Shown in pieces: positions 17,743 to 25,221 of a stretch of 64,000 nucleotides of DNA; the stretch's first letter is position 1, and every line of letters begins with the position of its first letter. Origin of the DNA: Mycolicibacterium hassiacum DSM 44199 (GTDB lineage Bacteria; Actinomycetota; Actinomycetes; Mycobacteriales; Mycobacteriaceae); the NCBI RefSeq assembly GCF_900603025.1, contig NZ_LR026975.1:5146001-5210000 (forward strand), given 5' to 3'. The notes below the pieces were generated by a model. That model saw only the letters and a list, made by a program, of their open reading frames with translations, did no database searches and was not told the DNA's origin. The position numbers were made by a program, and so were the translations under genes.

Positions 17743-18570
17743 CTAGCCGGCCTGCTCCGGGTCGGTGGACGCCCCGCCGTCCGCCTCGGATCGGCTGGGC
17801 GCCAAGCGGGTCGCCGGATGCACCGCGATCAGCCCGAGCGCGCTGCGCCGCCGGCACATGTCGGCCAGTTCGGCGTAGGCCTTCTCGCCGATCAGTTCGG
17901 TCAGCTCGGCCGCATAGGCCTCCCACACCTGCTTCTCGCCGACGTGGGTGTTCGGGTCGCCGGTGCAGTACCAGTACAGGTCCGCGCCGCCCTCACCCCA
18001 GCCGCGCCGGTCGTACTCGGTGATCCAGGTCTTGAGGATCTCGGTCCCGTCGGGCAGTTCGACCCACTCCTGGTTGCGCCGGATCGGCAGCTGCCAGCAC
18101 ACGTCGGGCTTCATGGTCAGCGGTTCCACGCCGAGTTTGAGCGCCTTGGCGTGCAGGGCGCAGCCGATACCGCCCGGGAAGTCCGGTCGGTTCAGAAAGA
18201 TGCAGGCGCCCTTGTATTTTCGCGTCCTCAGGTTGGGCTTGCCGTCGTAGTTGTCGACCTCGAGGTAGCCCTTCTTGCCGAGCCCCTGCTTGCGGAACTG
18301 CCAATCCTCGTCGGTGAGTTTGTTGACCGACTCCTCCAACCGGGCCACGTCGTCGTCGTCACACAGGAACGCCCCGTGTGAGCAGCAACCGTCATGGGGC
18401 CGGTTCTTCACGGTGCCCTTACACGCCGGGGTGCCGAACATGCACGTCCATCGCGACAGCAGCCACGTCATATCGGCGGCGATGAGATGTTCGGGGTTGT
18501 CCGGGTCGTAGAACTCGACCCATTCGCGGGCGAAATCGAGTTCGACCTCTCCAGGGTGTGATCCGGTCAC
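17743..18570 (-). CDS. Conserved cysteine-rich protein, Rv0495c-type
   Basis: The 275-aa protein has about ten cysteines in clustered segments ([49 protein letters not shown]), suggesting bound metal or redox-active thiols. No reaction is known to me; I recall a report linking Rv0495c to redox homeostasis. GTG 18570 is preferred because TACGGT (18584-18579) lies 8 nt before it. An open frame to 18678 would run into the divergent ppx promoter. The protein is probably cytosolic. Confidence 0.8.
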   Translation of the reverse strand: MTGSHPGEVELDFAREWVEFYDPDNPEHLIAADMTWLLSRWTCMFGTPACKGTVKNRPHDGCCSHGAFLCDDDDVARLEESVNKLTDEDWQFRKQGLGKKGYLEVDNYDGKPNLRTRKYKGACIFLNRPDFPGGIGCALHAKALKLGVEPLTMKPDVCWQLPIRRNQEWVELPDGTEILKTWITEYDRRGWGEGGADLYWYCTGDPNTHVGEKQVWEAYAAELTELIGEKAYAELADMCRRRSALGLIAVHPATRLAPSRSEADGGASTDPEQAG

Positions 18571-18578
18571 GGTTTCCC

Positions 18579-18597
18579 ACCGTAGACCGATTAAGTT
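18579..18597. promoter_or_regulatory. Divergent -10 boxes of the Rv0495c-type gene and ppx
   Basis: TACGGT on the minus strand (18584-18579) is 8 nt from GTG 18570. TAAGTT on the plus strand (18592-18597) is 6 nt from GTG 18604. Both start codons and both -10 boxes fit in 37 nt, so the two leaderless promoters probably exclude each other. Confidence 0.6.
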
Positions 18598-18603
18598 GAA
18601 GAA

Positions 18604-19584
18604 GTGCGATTGGGCGTGCTCGATGTCGGGAGTAACACCGTCCACCTGTTGGTGGTCGACGCCCGTCGCGGCGGACATCCCACCCCGATGAGTTCGACCA
18701 AGGCATCGCTGCGGCTGGCCGAGGCGATCGACGGCTCCGGTCGGTTGAACGGCAGGTGCGCGGACCGCTTGGTCGCCACCATCGACGAATTCGCCAGGAT
18801 CGCCAAGAGTTCCGGATGCGCGGAGCTGATGGCGTTCGCGACCTCGGCGGTGCGCGACGCGAAGAACTCCGAGGAGGTCCTGGCCCGGGTGCGCGCCGAG
18901 ACCGGGGTGGCGCTGCGGGTGCTCAGCGGCGTCGACGAGTCCCGGTTGACGTTCCTGGCGGTGCGCCGCTGGTACGGCTGGAGTGCGGGACGGATCCTCA
19001 ACATCGACATCGGCGGCGGCTCGCTGGAGATCTCCAGCGGGGTGGACGAGGAACCCGACGTCGCGCTGTCGCTGCCGCTGGGGGCGGGCCGGCTGACCCG
19101 CGAATGGCTGCCCGACGACCCGCCCGGCCGGCGGCGGGTGCAGATGCTGCGCGACTGGCTGGCCACCGAGCTCGCCGAACCCGGCAAACAGGTGCGCGAG
19201 GCCGGCCGGCCGGACCTCGCGGTGGCCACCTCCAAGACGTTCCGCTCATTGGCCCGGCTCACCGGGGCCGCCCCGTCCGCGGCCGGTCCGTACGTCAAAC
19301 GGACGCTCACGGCCACGGGGCTGCGGCAGCTCATAGCATTCATCTCTAGGATGACGGCGGCTGACCGTGCGGAACTGGAAGGGGTGAGTGCCGATCGGGC
19401 GCCGCAGATCGTTGCCGGCGCGTTGGTGGCCGAGGCCAGCATGAAGGCGCTCGAGGTCGAGTGCGTCGATATCTGCCCCTGGGCGTTGCGGGAGGGGCTG
19501 ATTCTGCGGAGACTCGACAGCGAGGCTGACCCAACCACCTGGGTGGAGACGTCTGTGCAGGGCGTGGACGCGAAGTCGAGGTAG
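18604..19584 (+). CDS. ppx: Exopolyphosphatase / pppGpp phosphohydrolase family protein (Ppx1)
   Basis: The 326-aa protein has the ASKHA ATPase core: [16 protein letters not shown] near residues 3-18, the acidic catalytic region around DGSGRLN, and the second phosphate loop [14 protein letters not shown]. It degrades short-chain polyphosphate and links to the stringent response in mycobacteria. It is shorter than E. coli Ppx, lacking the C-terminal HD-like domain, as in actinobacterial Ppx1. GTG 18604 is supported by TAAGTT at 18592. The neighbouring senX3-regX3 and pitA also concern phosphate. Confidence 0.9.
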   Translation: MRLGVLDVGSNTVHLLVVDARRGGHPTPMSSTKASLRLAEAIDGSGRLNGRCADRLVATIDEFARIAKSSGCAELMAFATSAVRDAKNSEEVLARVRAETGVALRVLSGVDESRLTFLAVRRWYGWSAGRILNIDIGGGSLEISSGVDEEPDVALSLPLGAGRLTREWLPDDPPGRRRVQMLRDWLATELAEPGKQVREAGRPDLAVATSKTFRSLARLTGAAPSAAGPYVKRTLTATGLRQLIAFISRMTAADRAELEGVSADRAPQIVAGALVAEASMKALEVECVDICPWALREGLILRRLDSEADPTTWVETSVQGVDAKSR

Positions 19585-19610
19585 TAACTGGGCCCGAAGG
19601 CAAAGAGACG

Positions 19611-20693
19611 ATGACTGGATCAGAAGACAGCAACGCCAGCACGCGACCGATCTCGGTCGCCGAGTTGCTGGCGCGCAACGGGACGATCGGCGCACCGCCG
19701 GCCGGCGGGCGGCGACGCCGTCGCCGCGGCGACACCGGCACGATCACGGTCGCCGAGCTCACCGGCGAGATCCCCGTCGTCACCGACGAGCCCAAGACCG
19801 ACGCCCCTCCGGCCGGCACGACCGCCGGCCGGACCGGTGTGGAGGCCAACGGGTCGGTCGACACGGCATCCGCCGAGGTCAGCGGGCCTGTCCCGGTCAC
19901 CCGTCCGGAACCGGCCACCCGCCCCGAACCCGGGGCCGCCGCCGACACCGGCCCGGCTACCGCCCGGTCCGCCCCACCCGGCGGCGCCGAGCAGGCCCCC
20001 ACCGAGAGGGGCCTAGCCGAGAAGGTTCCCGCCGAGAAGGCCCCCGGTGGGAAGGGTGCGGCCGACCCCGAGCCCGAGATCGGGTTCATCGCCCCGCCGC
20101 GGCGGTCCGGTTTCGCCGCGCGGCGGTCCGCGTCGACGGTCGAGGCCGAGGAGATGAGTCCCGACCCGTTCGTCGACGACGCCACCGACCGCAACGGCGA
20201 CGCCGGGCCGGTGACCGCCGCGGACCGCGACTCGGCGGCCGACGACGACCTGGCCGGTTATCTGAGCGACGACGGCCCGCTGTTCGGCAGCCGCACCGTC
20301 ACCGACGACCTCGACGCCGACACCCGGGACGAGGAGGACGACCTCGCCCGAGACCTCGATGAGGACGACGACCTCGATGACGAGCTCGATGACGAGCTCG
20401 ATGACGAGCTCGAGGGTGCCCACGGCGGCATGTCGACGGTGGTGCACGCCGCCTGGGTGGTGGGCCAGTGCGTGCTGGCGGTCGCCCTGGGCGCCGGTCT
20501 GTTCCTGGCCTTCGACCAGCTGTGGAACTGGAACAGCATCCTCGCGCTGCTGCTCGGTGTCCTGGTGATCCTGGGCCTGGTGGCCGGCGTGCGGGTGGTG
20601 CGCAAGACCGAGGACATCGGCAGCACGCTGATCGCCGTCGCGGTCGGAGCCCTGGTCACCTTCGGACCCCTGGCCCTGATGCGGGCCGGTTGA
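19611..20693 (+). CDS. Membrane protein with long acidic disordered N-terminus, Rv0497-type
   Basis: The 360-aa protein starts at ATG 19611 with GEDS-rich sequence. It has an Arg patch (GGRRRRRRGD near residue 30), about 200 residues of Pro/Ala/Glu/Asp-rich linker, an acidic repeat (DDELDDELDDELE), then three hydrophobic helices at the C-terminus (about residues 280-355). The function is unknown. The SVAELLARNGT and ITVAELTGEIP repeats near the start resemble short interaction motifs. It lies 26 nt after ppx and is probably in the same operon as ppx and the next gene. Confidence 0.75.
   Translation: MTGSEDSNASTRPISVAELLARNGTIGAPPAGGRRRRRRGDTGTITVAELTGEIPVVTDEPKTDAPPAGTTAGRTGVEANGSVDTASAEVSGPVPVTRPEPATRPEPGAAADTGPATARSAPPGGAEQAPTERGLAEKVPAEKAPGGKGAADPEPEIGFIAPPRRSGFAARRSASTVEAEEMSPDPFVDDATDRNGDAGPVTAADRDSAADDDLAGYLSDDGPLFGSRTVTDDLDADTRDEEDDLARDLDEDDDLDDELDDELDDELEGAHGGMSTVVHAAWVVGQCVLAVALGAGLFLAFDQLWNWNSILALLLGVLVILGLVAGVRVVRKTEDIGSTLIAVAVGALVTFGPLALMRAG
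20373..20413 (+). repeat. 12-bp tandem repeat, three units, inside the Rv0497-type gene
   Basis: CTCGATGACGAG occurs at 20373-20384, 20385-20396 and 20397-20408, followed by a partial unit. It encodes repeats of LDDE. The 12-nt unit keeps the frame, so copy number may vary between strains without breaking the protein. Confidence 0.85.
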
Positions 20694-20709
20694 GGCACCG
20701 ACCACACAC

Positions 20710-21555
20710 GTGCGTCCCGCCATCAAGGTAGGCCTGTCGACGGCCTCCGTGTACCCGCTGAGAACCGAGGCGGCGTTCGAGTACGCCGCCCGGCTCGGCT
20801 ACGACGGCGTCGAGCTCATGGTGTGGGCCGAAGCGGTGTCCCAGGACATCGACGCGGTGGCCGAACTGTCCCGGCGGTACGGGGTGCCGGTGCTCAGCGT
20901 GCATGCGCCGTGTCTGTTGATCTCGCAACGGGTCTGGGGCGCCAACCCGATCCCGAAGCTGGAACGCAGCGTGCGGGCGGCCGAACAACTCGGCGCGCAG
21001 ACCGTGGTGGTGCACCCGCCGTTCCGCTGGCAGCGCCGCTACGCGCAGGGGTTCTCCGAACAGGTGGCCGAACTCGAGGCGAGAAGCGACGTGATGATCG
21101 CGGTGGAGAACATGTTCCCGTTCCGCGCCGACCGGTTCTTCGGGTCGGGGCAGAACTCCGTCGAGCGGATGCGCAGACGCGGCGGCAAACCGGGACCGGC
21201 GATCTCGGCGTTCGCCCCGTCCTACGACCCGCTGGACGGCAATCACGCCCACTACACGCTGGACCTGTCGCACACCGCGACCGCGGGCACCGACGCCATC
21301 GACATGGCCCGGCGGATGGGCGACGGCCTGGTGCACCTGCATCTGGCCGACGGCACCGGCTCGTCGGTCGACGAGCACCTGGTGCCCGGTCGCGGAACGC
21401 AGCCGGTCGCCGAGGTCTGCCGGATGCTGGCGACCGGTAACTTCACCGGACATGTGATCCTGGAGGTCACCACATCGGGGGCACGGTCGGCCGGCGAGCG
21501 GGAGGCGCTGTTGACCGAATCACTGGAATTCGCCCGCACGCATCTGCTGCGCTGA
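20710..21555 (+). CDS. Sugar phosphate isomerase/epimerase family TIM-barrel protein, Rv0498-type
   Basis: The 281-aa protein begins IKVGLSTASVYPLRTEAAFEYAARLGYDGVELM, a typical xylose isomerase-like (AP endonuclease 2 superfamily) barrel. Metal ligands are likely among Glu and His in VELMVW, VVVHPPF, VENMFP and LHLADG. The substrate is unknown. It starts at GTG 20710, 16 nt after the previous stop. It lies in a run of same-strand genes from ppx to proC. Confidence 0.78.
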   Translation: MRPAIKVGLSTASVYPLRTEAAFEYAARLGYDGVELMVWAEAVSQDIDAVAELSRRYGVPVLSVHAPCLLISQRVWGANPIPKLERSVRAAEQLGAQTVVVHPPFRWQRRYAQGFSEQVAELEARSDVMIAVENMFPFRADRFFGSGQNSVERMRRRGGKPGPAISAFAPSYDPLDGNHAHYTLDLSHTATAGTDAIDMARRMGDGLVHLHLADGTGSSVDEHLVPGRGTQPVAEVCRMLATGNFTGHVILEVTTSGARSAGEREALLTESLEFARTHLLR

Positions 21556-21570
21556 CCGACGAAGGATCGA

Positions 21571-22452
21571 ATGTCGAGCTCAACCCTGTTCACCGACGCC
21601 ATGGCGCTGACCCCGGTCGGTGACGGCGTGTACGACGCCGTGCTCAACGAACACTGGACGATCGGCCCGAAGGTGCACGGCGGCGCGATGCTGGCGCTGT
21701 GCGCCAACGCGGCGCGCACCGCACACGGCGACGGCGCCGAACCGATCGCGGTGTCCGGCAGCTACCTGTGGGCACCGGATCCGGGCCCGATGCGGCTGGT
21801 GACCACCGTGCGCAAGCGGGGCCGACGGGTCAGCGTCGTCGACGTCGAACTCAACCAGGGTGAGCGCACCGCGGTGCGGGCCGCGGTGACGCTGGGCGAA
21901 CCGGATTCGCACGACGAGCCGCTGCTGTCGGCCAACCCGGTCATCCCGCTCATGCCGCCCGAGCCGCCGCCGGGGCTGGAGCCGATCGGGCCGGGCCATC
22001 CGATGGCCGACATCGTGCACCTGGCGCACGGCTGCGACATCCGGCCGTCGCTGACCACGCTCGGGCCCCGGTCGGACGGCGGGCCGCCGATCATCGAGAT
22101 GTGGGTACGGCCCAAGGGTGCGGCCCCGGATGTGTTGTTCGCGTTGATGTGTGGCGATGTGTCGGCCCCGGTGACGTTCGGCGTCAACCGCTTCGGCTGG
22201 GCGCCCACCGTGCAGCTGACCGCCTACCTGCGCACCCGGCCGGTCGACGGCTGGCTGCGGGTCATCTGCACCACCACCCAGATCGGCCGGGACTGGTTCG
22301 ACGAGGACCACATTGTCGTCGATGCGCCGGCCACATCGTGGTCCAGAGCCGGCAATTGGCGATGGTGCCGCCCACGTAGCGAGTCCTGTTGGGGCATACC
22401 GGTTCCAGGCACCGCAGCAGCCCGGGACCGGCACGTCGGCAACGCCGGATGA
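21571..22452 (+). CDS. TesB-like thioesterase family protein, Rv0499-type, with a C-terminal frameshift
   Basis: The first 250 residues are a hotdog-type acyl-CoA thioesterase-like protein (HGGAMLALCANAARTAH, GSYLWAPDPGP, FGVNRFGWAPTVQLTAYLR). After DEDHIVVDA the annotated frame runs into low-similarity sequence to 22452. The +1-shifted frame instead continues GHIVVQSRQLAMVPPT and stops at TAG 22377-22379, the expected end of this family. One base appears lost at about 22325-22326. Either the gene is recently damaged or the sequence has an error. SD-like GAAGGA precedes ATG 21571. The protein may still fold, since only the last 17 residues differ. Confidence 0.72.
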   Translation: MSSSTLFTDAMALTPVGDGVYDAVLNEHWTIGPKVHGGAMLALCANAARTAHGDGAEPIAVSGSYLWAPDPGPMRLVTTVRKRGRRVSVVDVELNQGERTAVRAAVTLGEPDSHDEPLLSANPVIPLMPPEPPPGLEPIGPGHPMADIVHLAHGCDIRPSLTTLGPRSDGGPPIIEMWVRPKGAAPDVLFALMCGDVSAPVTFGVNRFGWAPTVQLTAYLRTRPVDGWLRVICTTTQIGRDWFDEDHIVVDAPATSWSRAGNWRWCRPRSESCWGIPVPGTAAARDRHVGNAG

Positions 22453-22486
22453 GCCGCTGCCCACGGCATCTGCCATGCTGTGCGGC

Positions 22487-23344
22487 ATGGCCAGAATCGC
22501 GATCATCGGTGGCGGGAACATGGGCGAGGCGCTGCTGTCCGGGCTGCTGCGGGCCGGACGGCAGGTCAAGGACCTGGTGGTGGCCGAGAAGAACCCGGAC
22601 CGCGCCGAGTACCTGTCGAAAACCTACTCGGTGCTGGTGACGACGGTGGCCGACGCGGTCGAGACCGCCACCTACGTCATCATCGCGGTCAAGCCGGCGG
22701 ACGTGCAGAACCTGATCGGGGAGATCGCCGACGCCGCTGCCCGGGCCGAGAGTTCCACCGAGGAACAGGTTTTCGTCAGCATCGCGGCCGGTGTGCCGAC
22801 CGAGTTCTTCGAGAACAAGCTGCCCGCGGGTGCGCCGGTGATCCGGGTGATGCCCAACACCCCGGTGCTCGTCGGCGGCGGGGTGAGCGCGCTGGCGGCC
22901 GGCCGGTTCGCCACCGCCGAGCACCTCAAGGAGGTGGCGGCGATCTTCGACGCGGTCGGCGGGGTGCTGGTCGTGCCGGAGAGCCAGCTCGACGCGGTGA
23001 CCGCGGTCTCCGGCTCCGGGCCGGCCTATTTCTTCCTGATGGTCGAGGCGCTGGTGGACGCCGGGGTGGAAGCGGGGCTGACCCGTTCGGTGGCCACCGA
23101 ACTGGTGGTCAAGACCATGGCCGGGTCGGCGGCGATGTTGCTGGACCGCATCGACCGGTCCGGCGGCAGCGCCTCGGCGACCGACACCACACCGGCCGAA
23201 CTGCGGGCCACGGTTACCTCGCCGGGCGGTACCACCGCCGCTGGTCTGCGGGAACTCGAACGGGGTGGTTTGCGGTCCGCGGTGGCTGCCGCCGTGGAAG
23301 CCGCGAAAGCCCGATCCGAGCAGCTCAGAATTACATCGGAGTAA
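22487..23344 (+). CDS. proC: Pyrroline-5-carboxylate reductase
   Basis: ProC reduces pyrroline-5-carboxylate to proline with NAD(P)H, the last step of proline synthesis. The 285-aa enzyme has the Rossmann IAIIGGGNMGEALLSGL, VKPADVQ, and the C-terminal signature VTSPGGTTAAGLRELE. ATG 22487 is chosen because CATGCT (22474-22479) can act as a -10 with a 7-nt spacer. ATG 22475 (MLCGMARIA) is an alternative in the same frame. Confidence 0.94.
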   Translation: MARIAIIGGGNMGEALLSGLLRAGRQVKDLVVAEKNPDRAEYLSKTYSVLVTTVADAVETATYVIIAVKPADVQNLIGEIADAAARAESSTEEQVFVSIAAGVPTEFFENKLPAGAPVIRVMPNTPVLVGGGVSALAAGRFATAEHLKEVAAIFDAVGGVLVVPESQLDAVTAVSGSGPAYFFLMVEALVDAGVEAGLTRSVATELVVKTMAGSAAMLLDRIDRSGGSASATDTTPAELRATVTSPGGTTAAGLRELERGGLRSAVAAAVEAAKARSEQLRITSE

Positions 23345-23401
23345 TTCGATTTAATGTCCCAGATTAGCCCACACCCGTCGCAGTAACCCCATCCGCCACG
23401 C

Positions 23402-23407
23402 TATTCT
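23402..23407 (+). promoter_or_regulatory. -10 box TATTCT upstream of the Rv0500A-type HTH gene
   Basis: TATTCT at 23402-23407 is a strong -10 in an AT-richer stretch. Transcription from about 23414 would make a leader of about 70 nt before ATG 23484 that contains the nested hairpin at 23419-23465. Confidence 0.55.
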
Positions 23408-23418
23408 CCTGTGTGAAA

Positions 23419-23465
23419 GCACGGGTGGGTGCCAGCGGAGGGGAAGCCGCTGGGACTGCCCGTGC
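23419..23465 (+). ncRNA. Structured 5' leader (nested hairpin) before the Rv0500A-type gene
   Basis: Outer stem GCACGGG (23419-23425) with CCCGTGC (23459-23465) and inner stem CCAGCGG (23432-23438) with CCGCTGG (23447-23453) are both perfect 7-bp helices. They enclose a GGGGAA-rich loop (AGGGGAAG, 23439-23446) and short internal loops. This is a defined RNA fold in a 5' UTR and not a terminator, since no T-run follows. I could not assign a riboswitch class. Confidence 0.55.
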
Positions 23466-23483
23466 CTGAATGATTGGGTTGCG

Positions 23484-23741
23484 ATGACGTCTATGAATGG
23501 GCCATCGGGGCGCGATTCGGCAAGCGGTAAGCGAGATAGCATCGCTTCCGACGGCCAACCACCGCGTGCTCAATTTATGACCGTCGCTGAAGTGGCCAGC
23601 CTCATGAGGGTCAGCAAGATGACGGTGTATCGCCTGGTTCACAGCGGCGAATTGCCCGCGGTGCGGGTTGGGCGGTCATTCCGAGTGCATGCCAAGGCGG
23701 TGCACGACATGTTGGAGAGCTCCTACTTCGACGCCGGCTGA
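23484..23741 (+). CDS. Excisionase-family small HTH protein, Rv0500A-type
   Basis: The 85-aa protein has a disordered N-terminal 30 residues, then a MerR/Xis-like winged HTH (FMTVAEVASLMRVSKMTVYRLVHSGELPAVRVGRSFRVH). It should bind DNA, probably as a dimer or oligomer. It is not linked to any phage here and is conserved in mycobacteria between proC and bS22. ATG 23484 heads a frame that matches the known start MTS-NGPS. Its mRNA has a structured leader. Confidence 0.88.
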   Translation: MTSMNGPSGRDSASGKRDSIASDGQPPRAQFMTVAEVASLMRVSKMTVYRLVHSGELPAVRVGRSFRVHAKAVHDMLESSYFDAG

Positions 23742-23797
23742 CCCGTCGCCCGGTCGCCCGCCGTCGAGCAGGGCGGCCCCGCGCGGACCGGACGCCG

Positions 23798-23822
23798 AAC
23801 CGGGTTGCCGACCGGGTTTTTT
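23798..23822 (+). terminator. Intrinsic terminator with T-run after the HTH gene
   Basis: AACCGG (23798-23803) pairs with CCGG-G-TT (23812-23818, one bulge) around a GTTGCCGA loop, followed by six T residues at 23817-23822. A canonical T-run is rare in this genome. It isolates the bS22 gene. Confidence 0.65.
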
Positions 23823-23842
23823 CTCCACCCCGGCCCGCCAGG

Positions 23843-23905
23843 TAAGGTAGCCGGGTCGAGCTAACGTGCTCGCTGGAACGACCGGTATAAACGGTAAGCG
23901 ACCGT
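23843..23905 (+). promoter_or_regulatory. Promoter and structured leader of the bS22 gene
   Basis: TAAGGT (23843-23848) is a -10 candidate, giving a leader of about 85 nt. Within it ACGGT (23891-23895) and ACCGT (23901-23905) form a small hairpin. A Shine-Dalgarno GCGGAG precedes ATG 23940. A long leader suits a highly expressed ribosomal protein gene. Confidence 0.5.
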
Positions 23906-23939
23906 AAGGCACCCGGAAAGGCATTAGGTAGCGGAGTCT

Positions 23940-24041
23940 ATGGGTTCAGTAATCAAGAAGCGGCGTAAGCGCATGTCGAAGAAGAAGCACCGCAAGCTGC
24001 TCCGTCGCACCCGGGTCCAGCGCAGGAAGCTCGGCAAGTAG
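23940..24041 (+). CDS. 33-residue basic ribosomal protein bS22
   Basis: ATG 23940 to TAG 24039-24041 encodes [20 protein letters not shown] and 13 further mostly basic residues. It matches the AURKAIP1/COX24-type peptide annotated Rv0500B and identified as the small-subunit protein bS22 in mycobacterial ribosome structures. It binds rRNA in the 30S subunit. It is so short that gene callers often miss it. It has its own promoter and terminator-bounded unit. Confidence 0.92.
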
Positions 24042-24072
24042 GTCTCGGCGGGTGAGCCGCGCGGTTCGCGGC

Positions 24073-24078
24073 TAGGCT
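24073..24078 (+). promoter_or_regulatory. -10 box TAGGCT for the Rv0501-type epimerase gene (leaderless)
   Basis: TAGGCT has a 6-nt spacer to GTG 24085. It lies only 32 nt after the bS22 stop. Confidence 0.55.
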
Positions 24079-24084
24079 GGCCGC

Positions 24085-25182
24085 GTGGAGTCTGAGGAGC
24101 GATCGGCGAAGGGCGGGGCCTCCGCGTCGGAGGACACCACGGACTACCCGCGTGTCGTGCTCGTCACCGGTGCGTGCCGGTTCCTCGGTGCGTACCTCAC
24201 CGCGCGGCTGGCGCAGAACCCGCTGATCAACCACGTCATCGCGGTCGACGCGATCTCGCCCAGCAAGGATCTGCTGCGCCGGATGGGGCGCGCCGAATTC
24301 GTGCGTGCGGACATCCGTAATCCGTTCATCGCCAAGGTTATTCGCAGCCGCGAGGTTGACACCGTGGTGCATGCGGCCGCGGCGTCCTACGCGCCGCGGT
24401 CCGGTGGGCGGGCCACGCTCAAGGAGCTCAACGTGATGGGCGCGATCCAGTTGTTCGCCGCCTGTCAGAAGTCGGAGTCGGTGCGCCGGGTGGTCGTGAA
24501 GTCCACCTCGGAGGTGTACGGGGCGAGCGCGCACGATCCGGTGATGTTCACCGAGGACAACCACGCCCGCCGGCCACCGGGGGAGGGGTTCGCCCGCGAC
24601 AGCATCGACATCGAGGGCTACGCCCGCGGGCTGGCCCGGCGCCGCCCCGACATCACCGTGACCATCCTGCGGCTGGCCAACATGATCGGCCCGGCGATGG
24701 ACACCGCGCTGTCGCGGTATCTGACCCGTCCGGTGGTGCCCACCGTGCTCGGCCACGACCCGCGGCTGCAGCTGCTGCACGAGCAGGACGCCCTCGGCGC
24801 GCTCGAGCGCGCCACGGTGGCGGGTAGACCCGGCACCTTCAACATCGGGGCGTCCGGGATCCTGATGATGAGCCAGGCCATCCGCCGGGCCGGCCGGATC
24901 GCGTTGCCGGTGCCGCGTTCGGCGCTGTGGGCTGTGGACTCGCTGCTGCGTGCTACGCGTTACACTGAGCTCGATCGGGAGCAGCTGGACTACCTGTGCT
25001 ACGGGCGGGTGATGGACACCACCCGGATGCGCAATGAGCTTGGCTACAACCCGAAATGGACAACCGTCGAGGCCTTCGACGACTTCGTTCGGGGTCGTGG
25101 ACTGAGCCCGATCATCGACCCACGATGGGTACGCTCAATGGAGAGCCGCGCCGTCATGGTGGCTCAGCGGTGGGGCGGATGA
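24085..25182 (+). CDS. galE2: NAD-dependent epimerase/dehydratase (GalE2-like), Rv0501-type
   Basis: The 365-aa extended SDR has an N-terminal VVLVTGACRFLGAYLTARL nucleotide loop (near residues 26-44). The usual Tyr-x-x-x-Lys active site is not evident: SVEVYGAS-like sequence is present (STSEVYGAS), but the later motif reads YARGLARR. It may therefore be a non-catalytic or altered member. The substrate is unknown. GTG 24085 is supported by TAGGCT. It is followed after 39 nt by an acyltransferase gene, as in M. tuberculosis. Confidence 0.8.
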   Translation: MESEERSAKGGASASEDTTDYPRVVLVTGACRFLGAYLTARLAQNPLINHVIAVDAISPSKDLLRRMGRAEFVRADIRNPFIAKVIRSREVDTVVHAAAASYAPRSGGRATLKELNVMGAIQLFAACQKSESVRRVVVKSTSEVYGASAHDPVMFTEDNHARRPPGEGFARDSIDIEGYARGLARRRPDITVTILRLANMIGPAMDTALSRYLTRPVVPTVLGHDPRLQLLHEQDALGALERATVAGRPGTFNIGASGILMMSQAIRRAGRIALPVPRSALWAVDSLLRATRYTELDREQLDYLCYGRVMDTTRMRNELGYNPKWTTVEAFDDFVRGRGLSPIIDPRWVRSMESRAVMVAQRWGG

Positions 25183-25221
25183 GGTACGTACACACCATCG
25201 GGTGGGGGAGAAGGTACTGAC

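Noticed and set aside
23419..23465. Cobalamin or other known riboswitch
   Set aside because: The hairpins are too short and the conserved boxes I know are not present. It is reported only as an unidentified structured leader.
23799..24041. A CRISPR-like or phage attachment signal beside the excisionase-like HTH gene
   Set aside because: No integrase, direct repeats or tRNA are nearby; the HTH gene is conserved in mycobacteria at this place.
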